From: Oasisia sp. SBJ-2009 | Taxonomy: Eukaryota > Annelida > Polychaeta > Sabellida > Siboglinidae | DNA length: 64,000 bases | Direction: 5' to 3' | Assembly: GCA_964017155.1 (NCBI GenBank) | Contig: OZ024865.1 | Coordinates: 10,911,509-10,975,508 of the forward strand | In this document: positions 48,004-59,995 of the stretch, piece after piece | How the letters are laid out: every line of letters begins with the position of its first letter | Position numbering within the stretch: the first letter of the stretch is position 1 | Notes under the pieces: model-generated | Told to the model about the DNA's origin: nothing | Seen by the model: only the letters and a program-made list of their open reading frames with translations | The model's database searches: none | Program-made: the position numbers and the translations under genes

Positions 48004-49056
48004 AAACCAGTATACATCATTTTCTTTTTTTGCGCCTTTGCAAAACCCAGTTGCTTGGCTCAGCAATGCTTTGAATTTATTTAGTTCATCCCGGAAGTCG
48101 TCCGGCTCTTCAGCTATGCGCCGCCAAAGCGTCTTATTAAAGTGACTGTAAAGTACATATTCTGGATGGTTGTAACGCTTGAAATTGTTTACATAGGTCG
48201 AGTCGATCTGTTTGTCTTGATGGTTATAACTATGGAGATTACGTTTCATATAAAGGATTTCTTCTATCTTCCAACACACGAGTCGTCGAAACAGCACCAA
48301 CGACTCATCGTAATACTCCGCGATGATAACGGGGCTGAACCGACGCTGCAGAGCGTCGATCCAGTGCCGGATGTAGGTGGCGTTGTTCGTTTGGTCGGTC
48401 GTGTTCACATGGAAGCCAGTCGGTATTCCGAGTTCGAACGCCAGAGTATTGTGTGTGAAGCTAAATCTGCCCATACAGTAGTGCTTGTAATAGGGAGATG
48501 TATACATCGTCTCGTACATAGGGATTTCTCGTAGATACTCCATCAGGGGATCGGCAAAGTTAGCTAGATTCGGGAACCGGTTTCGTATTGAATAGTAGTT
48601 AAACGCGGATTTCATCCGACTGAATGGATCCCGGATGCTCGTGATGTAAACAGTGTCGTGTGGCATGACACGTGCTATGAAGTCTTCGTTGAAGACAAAA
48701 TGGTGCAAAATAACGTTAAGCGGAGTCGTGTTCGGGTTGAAACAGCGCGCCTCCAACGGGTAAGGGTAACAGAGGGTGTATCGACCGGGGCGAGGGTGAT
48801 GGATCGAGAGCTTATTGCGTCGAGCAAACCTGTAGAGGATAATTACAGTTGTTGAGGTAGCACATTTGTGGGTCTTCACGTACACAACGTTCACTCGCTG
48901 TCTCTTGCAGACCGGCGGACGATGCACCATAATGGGGACGGTGCCAACAGGGAGCAGTCCCTGGTATTGGCTGCAGAAGATGATCGCTCCAACGACAGCT
49001 CCAACGACAGCGACGCACAGAAGCCGAATCTGTAACAGAAGCATGCTTGTCTTCAT
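47977..49056 (-). CDS. Galactose-3-O-sulfotransferase-like enzyme, copy 2 (altered C-terminus)
   Basis: 359-residue frame closely similar to the enzyme at 22860-24065. The signal anchor (LLLQIRLLCVAVVGAVVGAI), the PAPS loop VYVKTHKCATSTT and the 3'-phosphate site TSIRDPFSRMKSAFNYY are kept. Differences: 14 stem residues after QYQGLL are deleted, and one residue pair is lost before CMGRF. The last residues after NDVYWF come from the TIR element (HVSSKAQI, stop), replacing about 30 residues of copy 1. The catalytic domain is otherwise open, so it could be made. Whether it folds without the C-terminal Cys-containing tail is unknown. Confidence 0.75.
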   Translation of the reverse strand: MKTSMLLLQIRLLCVAVVGAVVGAIIFCSQYQGLLPVGTVPIMVHRPPVCKRQRVNVVYVKTHKCATSTTVIILYRFARRNKLSIHHPRPGRYTLCYPYPLEARCFNPNTTPLNVILHHFVFNEDFIARVMPHDTVYITSIRDPFSRMKSAFNYYSIRNRFPNLANFADPLMEYLREIPMYETMYTSPYYKHYCMGRFSFTHNTLAFELGIPTGFHVNTTDQTNNATYIRHWIDALQRRFSPVIIAEYYDESLVLFRRLVCWKIEEILYMKRNLHSYNHQDKQIDSTYVNNFKRYNHPEYVLYSHFNKTLWRRIAEEPDDFRDELNKFKALLSQATGFCKGAKKENDVYWFHVSSKAQI

Positions 49057-49239
49057 GCCTTATTTTTTAGTTGTATGCAGGTTAATTAATAGTCACACTA
49101 TAATGGTGTTTAGATGTATTTATTGCCGCGCCCCACGAATGAGTCTCCTCTGAGTCAGCGCAGAGAGTTAGGCATGAGAACCGAGTACGGTTTATAACCT
49201 AAATAAATTAATCCATTTAATTGATTTAGTGTATACGTA

Positions 49240-49334
49240 CACACACAAACACACACACACGCACACGCACACGCACACGCACACGCACACGCACACGCAC
49301 ACGCACACGCACACGCACACGCACACGCACACGC

Positions 49335-49406
<72 letters not shown>
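49240..49406. repeat. (ACACGC)n then (AC)n microsatellite
   Basis: About 14 hexamer copies of ACACGC followed by about 33 AC dinucleotides. The sharp change from hexamer to dinucleotide is clean. Confidence 0.95.
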
Positions 49407-49407
<1 letters not shown>

Positions 49408-49628
49408 ATTACAGTACGATTCTTCTTCTTCTTCATCTTATTGTAGCTAAGCACTCTGTAGTAGCCACGTGCATACGTGGCTACAGTATTGTCGAGCTTG
49501 GTCGGTCGCAAGTAGTGGGTGGTGTTGCGCGGGGGTGGGGGATAATAAACCATAAATGTGTACTTATGTAGGCATTGAGTTCAAAAGCCTTTTCAATGAG
49601 TTGACTGATTGTTTGCTAACTTATTGTT

Positions 49629-52399
49629 AATAATAATAATAATAATAATAAAGCTTTATTGCCATATTCAACGTGTAAACATTACATGATAAATTGGAAT
49701 GTAGTCTGGCGTTGACTTACATAGTGCCTAAATATACAGTAAAATAGAATACGACAAACAAATATAAAATATAGATGTAAAATATACATTGTACATGATA
49801 TGTTCTTTAAAATAAAATAAAAATATTTTAATATAGTAAATAACTAAAGACAACATTAAAATAATAGATTATCTATTTAACAATAATTATGGTGTAAATG
49901 AGTTAATAAAAAAAAAAAAATAATAAAAAAATTCCCTTTAAAAATAGACATACACTATAAGAGGACTAAAATATCATTTAAAATTATATTTACAATTACA
50001 ATTGAATTACAATTGAATTACAATTGAATGCGTCCAATTTTGTTTAAACATATATATTTATACAATTATTAAGTTCAGCTAAAATTTCAGGAGAAGATAA
50101 GATTGTTGTTCAGCACCACCGATCCGCCACTGAGAATAGGTGGTACACCCACACCCCACACGCGTACAGCTCAGCCACACCAACCAGCACCAGAAAAATT
50201 ACAATTCCGCCAGAGAGGCGAAAACAGCCAAGTTTCCAGGGTCTTTACAGCTACGTTCTATATTTCATTCCTGATAAGGCTGCTACGGCACTCGGGTAAA
50301 AACTGTTTCTAAAGCGATTTGTTTTCGTACGGATGCATCTATGGCGTTTCCCTGACGGTAATAATTCGAACAGATGATGGGCGGGGTGAGTTTGGTCTGA
50401 GATAATTTTGCCTGCTCTTTTTTTGGATCTGTCTTTATATATGGCTGTTAGAGAGGTTAGTTCACTACCGACAATTTTGGAAGCTGTTTTCACCACTCTG
50501 TCAAGCCGAACCATACACATATTGAGAATGTAAGAATACTCTCAATAGCAGAACGATAGAACTGAACAAGAATTTCTCTCCTCAGCCCGAACTTCTTTAG
50601 TTGGCGCAGGAAGAACAGTCTTTGTTGGGCCTTTTTGACGACAGCATCTGTTTTGTTTTCCCAAGCTAAGTCATTTGATATTATCGTGCCTAGAAATTTA
50701 AAACAATCAACCCTTTCGATAGAGTCGCCGTTAACAATAATGGGAGCAAGTGGGTTTTTTCTCTTCCTAAAATATACGATCATCTGTCTAGTTTTGGACG
50801 CATTCAGTTGTAGGTTGTTAGTGTAACACCACGACACCAGGCTGCTAACTTCATGGCGGTATTCAGACTCATTTGAGTCCGACACCAGCCCTATTAATGT
50901 GGTGTCATCTGCAAATTTTAACAATGGTACAGAAGAGTGATGTGAAACACAGTCATTTGTTAACAGAGAATATAGCAGTGGGGAGAGGACACATCCCTGA
51001 GGAGTCCCCGTGTTCATGATAATAGTGCTGGAAACTATACTGGTCATCGTAACAACCTGTGATCGCTGTAGTAAAAAGTCCAGAAGCCAGTAACACATTG
51101 ATGGGTCAATTGACAGCAAATGAAGTTTGTCGTACAGCTGCTGAGGGATGACCGTATTGAAAGCAGAACTGTAGTCAACGAAGAGGATGCGCGCATAAGT
51201 GTTCGGATAATCCAAGTGCTGCATCACAAAATGCAGGGCCAATGCAACAGTATCATCGGTGCATCTGTTCTCCATGTACGCGAACTGCAGTGAATCCATG
51301 CTGGAGTTGGTGACCGACTTCAGATATCTCAGTACCAATCGCTCAAACACCTTCATCACCACTGACATCAGAGCCACGGGGCGGAAGTCATTCAGCGCTG
51401 TCGCTTTCGGCTTCTTCGGTACCGGAATTATGCTTGCTGCCTTAAAACAGACTGGAACAGTGTGTAGATTGAGAGAGGCGTTAAATAAGTCTGTAAATAC
51501 AGTTGCTAATTCATTAGCGCAGAATTTAAACGTTGTCCGGACCAGCTGCTTTCCTCCTGCTCTGTTGCCTGAGTAGCTTCCTCACCTGGTGCTGTTGAAC
51601 AGTGAAGGGTGGAAGGAGTGGCACAGCAGGGTCTGGGAGGCTGACCGATGTAGTCGTCAAATTCTGGCGGTCGAAGCGGGCGAAAAAGTTGTTAAAGTTG
51701 TCAGGTGTTGCTGATTCAAAGCCAGGGATTGAATGTTTTTGCTTGTAGCCAGTAATGCACTGGAGTCCTTGCCAGACAGAGCGGGTATCGTTCGAAAGGA
51801 ACTGGCCTTCGAGTTTGCGCCTGTAGTCAGTTTTCGCTCCCCGTATCGCCTTTTCAACACCGTACTTTGCTTGTTTGTACAGTGCACGGTCGCCACTCTT
51901 GAAGGCTTCTTCCTTCTGTTTCAATTTAATGTTCAGATATTTGGTGAACCACGGCTTATCGTTGCCGAACACTTTCACACTCTTTTCGGGAATACACAGA
52001 TCCTGGCAGAAGCTTATGTATGATGTCACAGTATCTGCGTATTCATGGATGTCGTTAGATGCGTTTCTAAAAGAGTCCCAGTCCGTGCATGCCATACATC
52101 CTTGGAGACGCAGGATGGACTCGTCGTCCCAGCGCTTGATGTTTCTAACGAAAGGTTTCACTTGTTTAAGTTTCTGTCGATAGGAGGGCAGGAGGTAAAT
52201 CATGGCGTGGTCGGAGAAACCAAGGGGCGCGCGTGGAACCGCGTGGTATGCCTCTCTGATGGTGTTATAACATAGGTCCAATGTTTTCCCCTCTCTCGTG
52301 GCACACGTTACCTGCTGCTTGTACTTTGGAAGATCTTTAGAGAGTGTAGTATGGTTGAAATCACCAAGAATCAGCATAAGTGAGTCCGGGTTTGAATTT
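49629..52399 (-). mobile_element. Rex1/Babar-like LINE
   Basis: Flanked by TTGTT on both sides (49624-49628 and 52400-52404), with the (TTA)n tail at 49629. The two flanks join into LINE-B sequence matching the undivided copy. It is 5'-truncated: only the end of the endonuclease domain is present. Confidence 0.85.
50251..52377 (-). pseudogene. Rex1-like LINE polyprotein: endonuclease end and reverse transcriptase
   Basis: 52377-51526 begins inside the endonuclease (ILGDFNHT...GFSDHAMIY) and runs through a linker to the polymerase front (QSRRKAAGPDNV). There the frame shifts. 51377-50490 holds ALMSVVMKVFERLV, FAYMENRCTDDTVALAL, VDYSSAFNTVIPQQL, the motif GTPQGCVLSPLLYSL and the catalytic FADDTTLIG. 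A second shift near 50500 leads to the end (KTASKIVG, KTNRFRNSFYPSAV). The FAYRENR/DDAV-type block and NTVIPQQL fit the Rex1/Babar branch. The roughly 150-bp gap between frames (51377-51526) still encodes family-like residues. Confidence 0.88.
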
Positions 52400-53314
52400 T
52401 TGTTGTGTGCATTTGTTCCATGATTGGATGGCGCTCGGAAAGAAGGAGTGTTTGTAGGGTTCGATGCGGGTGAATGGTTGTAAGTAGCGGTGTGTGTTGC
52501 TTCTGGGGCGTGTAGGAGCGGCTGTTAGTGCGGATGTTGTTACGTCCACCAGTTGTTTGTAATGCGATACAACATTATAGTAGGGTCTAGAATTGCACTT
52601 TCGTGACCATTCTCTGGCTACTAAGGTTTGACGATTGATTTGACTTCTATGGACCATTTAAAAAAGATTTAGCTTCCCGGTCCCTCTAAAAAAATGCTGG
52701 CATTTCCCGCCAGAGGGCCAAATCCAAAATGGCCGCTGGCACTATTTCGAAAAAATTACAATTGAACCAAAGCGCCAAAAATCATGAATGAAGACACGTT
52801 TTCGGGTAAGTCTTCCACGAGGATTCCGATTCTGGCATTAGTTTGACGCTGTGACATCTTGTTGACCCATAAATCCAAGATGGACGCCACCTGGTAGAAC
52901 GAAAACGTAACTTTTAAACCAGAACACCAAGAAGCATGTATGAAGACACCTTTTCGGGTACGTCGACCACGAGTATTCCGATTCTGACATCAGTTTGACG
53001 TAATGACATCATTATGACCCAGACATCCAAGATGGCCGCCATAGCTGGTAGAACGAAATCGTAACTTTTAAACCAGAACATCTAGAAGCATGTATGAAGA
53101 GACTTTTTCTGGTACAACGACCTCGAAAATTCAGATTCTGACATCAGTTTGAAGTTATGACATCATTTTGACCCAGAAATCCAAGATGGATGTCATCCGG
53201 TCAAAGATGGCCGCCATCCCGTAGAGCGAAAACTTAACTTTTAAACGAGAAGGTAAGATGTGGGTTTTTGGAGTTTGCATTTATACTTGTAAACTATGTT
53301 CAGTGAAAAATATT

Positions 53315-53830
53315 TAACGCGCTTCAGGGACGGTGGCACATTATATACGCCAAGTAGTTGACGCGGAGGCAGTGTTGGCGCAGGCTTTCTGTATCTGGAG
53401 GGAGGCAGATGAATGATTTGTTCTTCATTCTCTTCCACTTCGCGACATGGTCCTCAGCTGTGGTGCTACTCTTGTTGTCGCCGTAAATGACATGTCCTGT
53501 GAACTCGAATAGCTGCTCTACCACCTGCTCCTCAATGTCAAGGCTCTCTCCGCACCACGACAGCTGCCGTCGCGCCACATGGTTCTTCGCTACTTGGTCA
53601 AACACCATATTCTTACCCTTACCATAGAAGCCTGAGTTGGCATCACAGTGCAGCTGCACAATACAGCCTGCCATCTTGTCAGCTATCAGGCCTCGGCAGA
53701 AGATCGTTTCCTGCTTTCTCTTGATACAAATCATATCTGCCAACTGCTGCCAGAGGATTGCTGCCGTGACATAGGCATCAATGACAACAGGGCAACCTGA
53801 CTCGCGCAAAACTGCGTAAGCGGAAAAGGG
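53315..53830 (-). pseudogene. Inverted second copy of the E2 gene 3' end
   Basis: Minus strand encodes the same C-terminal region as 55130-55640: CPVVIDAYVTAAILWQQ, ETIFCRGLIADKMAGC, NSGFYGKGKNMVFDQVAKNH, WCGESLDIEE and KWKRMKNKSFI. It lacks four residues over the TG-C of the nuclease motif and reads DA-Y where the other arm has the acidic DTDAY. It has no front part. It lies in the left arm, facing the main gene, and is part of the element's inverted repeat. Confidence 0.75.
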
Positions 53831-54079
53831 GAAAGTGATGGGCTATGCTGGCAGCTCTCCCTGTTGATCAAGTCGCCTATCTTCGAACTGACTTCACTCG
53901 ATCCATCCAGGCAACCCCTACTCCAAAATGGCCTGGGACATGTAGAGTGATTGTACCATGAACAAGGTCAGTACAATGAAGCCTGACTGGCTCACCATCC
54001 TCCAGAATGAGAATTAGCTGCTGGTGCACTCCAGAAATGTAATGTGAACAATGTGGCCCGGATCAGAACGGCTCACAAC

Positions 54080-55660
54080 GACCTGGTCAATCGAAAAGAT
54101 GCAAAGAGGAAGCACATAGAATGCGGCCCAAAACGGATGCGATAAGATGAATAGTGCGTGCAGGACCTGGTCACTTGCATGCAAGAATTCGACTACCTCC
54201 CGTTCGACCCGGCCTCACCAACCCTCCGCACCCTACAGTCAGCAATGTCTGCATCTGGTAAGCTCGTTGCGGACTTCACCTCAGCGGCTGCTGCGGGGGT
54301 AGAAACATTGACCGGTTTCTTGCGAGAACGGGTGTTCAGTAAGAATACCTCCCTCAATGCATTCGTTCCTCTGAGCAAACGGTTGACGTTTGCCAAGGAA
54401 TCAAGCGCGAAGAAGCCAGGGGAGGAACTCACGGCGACAGAGATGGCGCAGACTGCTCTTAAGGCAGTGATCAACCTGGTTGAGATCAGTCAATGTGTGG
54501 ACCTGCCCCAGTTGCTGGAACATCGCGTTGTCGAGGAGTGTATGACCTTGTTCAACTCCAACGACACATACAGGAAAACGCAAAAGAGCAAGCTCATCCA
54601 GAAGCTCTTTCTGCAATGTGTAGACCTACAGGAATCCTACGTCGCTGTTGTCGACATGGACATGATCTGGTGTATGGCAACTCCAACAGCAGAAGATCGG
54701 CAGACGGAAGATGGCACCCCATATAACTGGTCAGACTACGTGGACAAGGTGTCATCTATTATCCTTGCCCGCCATGGCGATGCTGACCGTATCATATGTG
54801 TGACCGACCCGTACGACGCAGCACACTCGAGTATAGACGACGAGCGATATCTGCGGGTGCAGTGTAAGGCACATGTCCCCAGCACCTATATAAACTTGGC
54901 AGACCCTTCCCCTGTGCCAGAGTGTTCAAAACGCTGTGGAGTCAGCAACAAGGGGCAGCTATAAAATTGGTATTCAACTACCTGACCGACCTAGCACAGA
55001 GTGTTGATGCTAAGACTATCTACTCAGTTGGCCACCACAGCACCAACGTGTCAATACAGCAACCAATGCAGAACCGCAGCCTTGACCAGTCTCAGGCTGA
55101 CACTGTCCCCTTTTCCGTTTTCGCAGTTCTGTGCAAGTCAGGCTGCACTGGTCCTGTTGTCATTGATGTCGTTGATACAGATGCCTATGTCGTGGCAGCA
55201 GTCCTCTGACATCAGCTGGCAGGTATGATCCGTATCAAGATAAAGCAGGAGACGATCTTCTGCCGAGGCCTGATAGCTGACGAGATGGCAGGCTGTATTG
55301 TGCAGCTGCATTGTATGACTGGCCGTGATGTCAACTCAGGCTTCTACAGTAAGGGTAAGAAGTTGGTGTTTGACCAAGTGGCGAAGAACCATGTGGCGCG
55401 ACGGCGGATGTCGTGGTGCGGAGAGAGCCTTGACCTTGAGGAGTAGGTGGTAGAGCAGTTCACACGACATGTCATCTACGGCGACAACACCATAGCTGAG
55501 GCCCGTACCGCGAAGTGGAAGAGAATGAATAACAAATCATTCATCCATCCAGATGCAGATAGCCAGCACCAACACTGCCTCCGCAACTACTTGGCGTATC
55601 GAATGTGCCACTATGGCTGGCACCTGGTGGGTGATCGCTGTCGCCCTGTAAATATCAATG
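54080..55660 (+). pseudogene. E2 gene: XPG/FEN-like nuclease protein, broken
   Basis: Coding-like from about 54095 (KDAKRKHIECGPKRMR) in changing frames. 54158-54964 is open for 268 codons: a helical block (FDPASPTLRTLQSAM, NTSLNAFVPLSKRLTF), LVEISQCVDLPQLLEHRVV, then WSDYVDKVSSIILARHGDADRI. After a frameshift near 54920 come LTDLAQSVDAKTIYSVG and VVIDVVDTDAYVVAAVL. After a stop comes ETIFCRGLIADEMAGC and the nuclease motif MTGRDVNSGFYSKGKK, where R stands at the family's usual C. A TAG at 55444 replaces the CAG seen in the other arm. DTD plus TG-D...G-GK fits an XPG/FEN-like fold. The front (zinc finger or transposase region) is missing. Confidence 0.65.
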
Positions 55661-56504
55661 TAATTTGGGTTTCGACGTTAACCTTTTTTTCACTGAACAT
55701 AGTTTACTAGTATTGTTTCTCTACTTATTTACATACTATATAAATGCAAACTCCAAAAACCCACATCTTCCCTTCTCGTTCAAAAGTTATGTTTTCGCTC
55801 TACGGGATGGCGGCCATCTTTGACCGGATGGCAACCATCTTGGATTTCTGGGTCAAAATGATGTCATAACTTCAAACTGATGTTAGAATCGGAATCATCG
55901 AGGTAGTTGTACCCGGAAAAGTCTCTTCATACATGCTTCTTGGTGTTATGGTTTAAAAGTTACGTTTTCGTTTACCAGCTATGGCAGTGATCTTGTATTT
56001 CTGGGTCATAATGATGTCATTGTGTCAAATTGATGTCAGATTCGGAATTCTCGTGGAAGACTTACCCGAAAAAATTTCTTCGTACGTGATTTTTGGCGCT
56101 TTGGTTCAATTGTAAATTTTTCAAAATGGTGCCAGCGGCCATTTTGGATTTGGCTCTCTGGCGGAAAATGCCAGCATTTTTGAGAGGGACCGGGGGGCTA
56201 AATATTTTTAAATGGTCCATTGAAGTCAAATCAATCGTCAAACCTTAGTAGCCAGAGAATGGTCACGAAAGTGCAATTCTAGACCCTACCAAGGGACATC
56301 CAGTTCAAGCTTTCGAGCATGGTGGTCACACTGCTGCGTCGACGACGGTAGTTGCTCTTCACGAAGTGTGCAGCCTGTCGCTGCACGTTCTCCACCGATT
56401 TGACGTTTTTTCTCTGTGGGCGGGTCCCATACCGTCGAGGCATACTCCACGATCGGCCTGACAAACGTTTGGTAGCATAGCGTTTTGATAGCCTCGGGAC
56501 ATCT

Positions 56505-57030
56505 TGTAAAAACTCACCTTTTGATATTTTATAATATTTGCAATGTACAGTGATAGTCTAGAGTTGTTATTGAGGAAAGGTAAATACAGTGCAGACAAAC
56601 AAGCCGTCGGGTTCAAAAGGTGGACGCCGTGTTTACCAGGACGACTGACAACACCCGCAAGTACAATGGAAGAGGCTTCGCTGTTAATTGCCAGTAATTA
56701 TGCGAGCCGGATACGCGCTGGACAATATTGTTTTGATCAGAATCCTAGCTTAAAAATTACTGATTTACTGTATAGTGACTAAATTCTATTTTCGACCGTG
56801 GAATTTATATAGATTTAGCAGGTGTTTCTAATGTACGTGGTCTACGTAAAGTAGCGTCCTTGGGCCAGTCTCGGACAGTAACTGGACATCTACACATGCG
56901 TTTGTATCTTTAATTTGAACCGAGGTTTACTTCGGCTCTGGCGAGCGCTTATGACATATACACACACACACATCACCCTGTGAGATTCACAACCCGTGCG
57001 CACGCGATCCCAAGGGGGTGAACTCTTACA
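56505..57030 (-). mobile_element. Solo LTR (probable) in LINE-B
   Basis: 526 bp with ends TGTAA...TTACA and the 4-bp duplication ATCT on both sides (56501-56504 and 57031-57034). The undivided target is seen at 42.94 kb (GGACATCTGTTGAAGC). On the minus strand there is a TATATAA box and, later, CTCAATAA, as expected of an LTR. The ends are also imperfect inverted repeats (TGTAAAAACTCACC and TGTAAGAGTTCACC), so a small TIR element is the alternative. It is not the LTR of gypsy-1/2. Confidence 0.65.
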
Positions 57031-57112
57031 ATCTGTTGAAGCTGCGCTGTTGATAGTTGAACAAGGCGACGTTGCGGGCCCGAGATGAAGCGTTGTACAA
57101 TCGTAAGTATCT

Positions 57113-57217
57113 GAATGAATGAATGAATGAATGAATGAATGAATGAATGAATGAATGAATGAATGAATGAATGAATGAGTGAATGAATGAATGAATGAAT
57201 GAATGAATGAATGAATG
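57113..57217. repeat. (AATG)n microsatellite
   Basis: About 26 copies with two AGTG interruptions, next to LINE-B at the same junction as in the other two copies. Confidence 0.95.
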
Positions 57218-58330
57218 AGTTAAATTATCAAATCAAATAAAATGAAAATAAAATTGTGCGTGTGTGTTTGTGTGTGTGTTTGTGTGTGTACGTATACACA
57301 TTATCACATATTTACATCTTATAATTTGCGTGATATTTGCGTCACATCGGTCTGATTGAATGAATGAATTGATTTAGGTTATAAACCGCACTCGGTTCTC
57401 ATGCCTAACTCCGTTCGCAGACTCAGAGCTCATGCTCACCGGAGAATCCGAGCTCACGGTGGTTATAAAATGTATTGAATGTCTAGAGTAGAGTGGGACA
57501 TGCTGCCCATGTTAACGCATACCATAGTCATACCAATAGGCTATGTTTAATGCAATATGCATACAATATATATATAATATGTCACCAAACTATATTAACC
57601 AGTACATGGTTTGCAAATATGACACGATTTTTATGTGTGAATAAAATTATTGTTAATTATGTATTAATCACTGGTGATGGAAACGTGGTTTCTTCTGTAT
57701 TACTATGTACTTGTTATTCACCAGACTACTCAGAATCTTAATTACGGCCCAGACTTGCAAAGCCAAGGTCATCAGTCAATGTATATAGGCACGGCTCTGT
57801 TTACACAGTGGTTTCCTGTTTGGTGTTTCACAATCTGGTTATGTGTTTCACAAGACCTGGTTTGTTGTTTCGCAATAGGCCCACGGTCCTATTTAAACTG
57901 GTGTTTGGCGGCAACTCGGCCTCACTTGCTTCAGCAGCCGCTCTACTCAGTTAACCAATATTCAACGATACCGTTGGTATTACTTTACCCGGTTAATTTT
58001 AAGCTCCCACACACCATCCCTTATTGTCTGTTTTACTTATGTGTGTAGTTCGATTATTGTATAATTTTATCTATGTTTATTTCGATTATTATACATGTAT
58101 TGTGTATATGTTAGTTAGTAAGTAGTCTGCAGATAGTTAGTAGGTAGTCTGAATTGTAGATCAGTTTGCATTGTTAGGTGGCGATTGTCTGTATACTTGC
58201 ACATGTTTATTGTGTATGGTGATTATTTGAACATGGGGTTATTGTGTAACATTAAAACAATACAAATCTAAATGTTCACCCACAACCCTGTTTTACTCTA
58301 ATTTGTTCACGAACCTGATCGAATGTCAAG
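57218..58330 (-). repeat. Composite repeat body, third copy
   Basis: Inverted relative to 26.2-27.69 kb, and in the same orientation as 43.2-45.2 kb. The block CTCGGTTCTCATGC and the GTGATGGAAACGTGG segment are shared. No cellular gene recognised. Confidence 0.75.
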
Positions 58331-59045
58331 GCGGTTTATTCCGCCTCCTGCACCGCCTTGAGATGATGCAGCCTGGGCGGCCAGAGTTGTGCTGCGGGTC
58401 AGGCGCGGTGACCGGCGAAGCATGACGGCCGCATTGCAACAACTCAACTGGTTGCCTATGAAGTACCGCACTCAATACAAGCTACTCGTCGTTGTGTTTC
58501 GCGCTCTACACAATCGAACGCAGGCGTACATCGCCTCGTTAATCACGCCGTTCTGAGGGTTTGCTTCCCACAGAGTGCATGAACAAATTAAAAACATTTC
58601 GTAGGACTTATAATTTCAATATTGCATTTAATGTCTACTTTCTTTTCTACACTTTCACCCTTTTATTCTTTAATTAATTTATGCGCTCAACTAACATGTC
58701 ATTTTTATTATTCATTAAATAATAGTTTACAAGTTAACTTATATTTTATTGTTTACTATTAATTACAACTTTCACAAATATTGTATTGCTGTAGACATAT
58801 ATTATTAATTAACTACCATGTATATTATTATATATTTATTTATTCTGCCATCTGTGGTTAATTTTAACTTTTCTAATTTAGCTTCCGTACAACATTTATT
58901 TAGGCATACGTACTCGTATGTTTTAATAGTACTTTTATTATAGTATATTTATTTCTTATATTTGTTTAATGTTGTCAACACTACTGATTATAGTTTATAC
59001 TTTTGATTTGTAATGTATAACTGAAGTGTATTATTATTATTGTAT
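58331..59045 (+). mobile_element. LINE-A fragment with 3' UTR
   Basis: Opens with PPPAPP-like sequence then HRLEMMQ, a frame break, and RVVLRVRRGDRRSMTAALQQL to SLITPF. The LINE-A 3' UTR follows, ending in ATTATTATTGTATC. It is inverted relative to 25205-25760. Confidence 0.75.
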
Positions 59046-59446
59046 CATTAATGTTTAGGACGTTAATGCGTCATTATATTGGGATTCTCACCGGATGTTT
59101 GCGCTGCTCCCACGGCTGGCGCAGTAGCGACTGGCGAAGTCAATTGCTATCATTGTATAGTTTGATTCCGCACACTCCCCAGCTTTACGAAGACGATCTG
59201 TCAGGGGTAGTTTCGAGACCTGGCTTGTGATGATGGTTATACTCACTGCCCATCGTGTATTCAATTTAAAGACTGATGTCAGACACTCATCAACAGGAAC
59301 ACTTTTGTTAATCAACAGCTTTTATTCAGCATAACAGTTTTTACTACCAGTAGTTATTCAACCACGCACACTCGCATTCTCGCACACACCCACGTCCGCT
59401 CGCATGCGCTCACGCACTACCAGGACAAACAAAGGAGACACTGTAA
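59046..59446. repeat. Inverted copy of the 24.8-25.2 kb spacer
   Basis: Shares CCACGGCTGGCGC, CCCCAGCTTTACGAAGACG and GTCAGGGGTAGTTTCGAGAC with the other copy. The (GTGC)n patch of that copy is replaced by a few GCACACTCGC-like bases. No gene recognised. Confidence 0.75.
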
Positions 59447-59995
59447 ATGTAAATGTTTATTGAGTTATATACCGCATTATTTATACAATAATCTTATATG
59501 ATAATGTACGATACAAGAACTTATACAATGGAAGTTAACATGTACATGAACGTAAATTATCCACTTTTGATTGTGCGCTTTACGATTAGTCCTGGCTCTG
59601 CCCATGCAATGTGCACTTAAGTCATTTTGAAATAATATAATCTTCACTGCACTTTCATGACTACAAAATCTGAATGAATATATCACTCTTTTCCTTTCTA
59701 CTCAATTCATACTACTCTCACATATGGTACAATCAATGTAGACCGGATAAAGAGATTGCTGTCATATCCTTAAAGGCACTATTATGTAAACAAATTACAA
59801 TATTCTAATATATTAGTGACTAGCACAGTTGCAATATTTTATTGCAATTGAAACAAGCAAATGCCGACGAATATACCGCAAATCACGAATATGGTAACAA
59901 CATGTTCGAATAAGTTGCTAATTGTATTCTCTCAAATTAAATAAATCATCAGAAATTACTCCTAAATTCCGAGTTGAAACTTGAATGTATTTACT
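59447..59995 (-). mobile_element. L2-like LINE 3' fragment, inverted copy
   Basis: Reverse complement of 24251-24790 with scattered substitutions. Same thumb-region remnant, without the adjoining (TA)n tract. Confidence 0.75.

Larger units (their letters stand above)
52580..56289 (+). mobile_element. DNA transposon E2 (XPG-like nuclease family), fold-back form
   Basis: The ends are inverted repeats starting GTAGGGTCTAGAATTGC. The arms are long: 52580-53830 on the left and about 55130-56289 on the right. Each contains tandem units of about 130 bp with AAGATGGCCGCCAT and GACATCA, then the 3' end of the gene. A single central segment (about 53830-55130) holds the rest of the gene. It sits in LINE-B with no target duplication visible, and about 30 bp of LINE-B are missing at the site. 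Confidence 0.75.
49420..57112 (-). mobile_element. LINE-B copy 3, split by three later insertions
   Basis: LINE-B pieces occur at about 49420-49623, 52405-52579, 56290-56504 and 57031-57112, all minus strand and in the right order when compared with the undivided copy at 28.3-28.9 kb. Between them lie a Rex1-like LINE, transposon E2 and a solo LTR. The far end joins the tetranucleotide array at the same base as in the other two copies. Confidence 0.85.
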
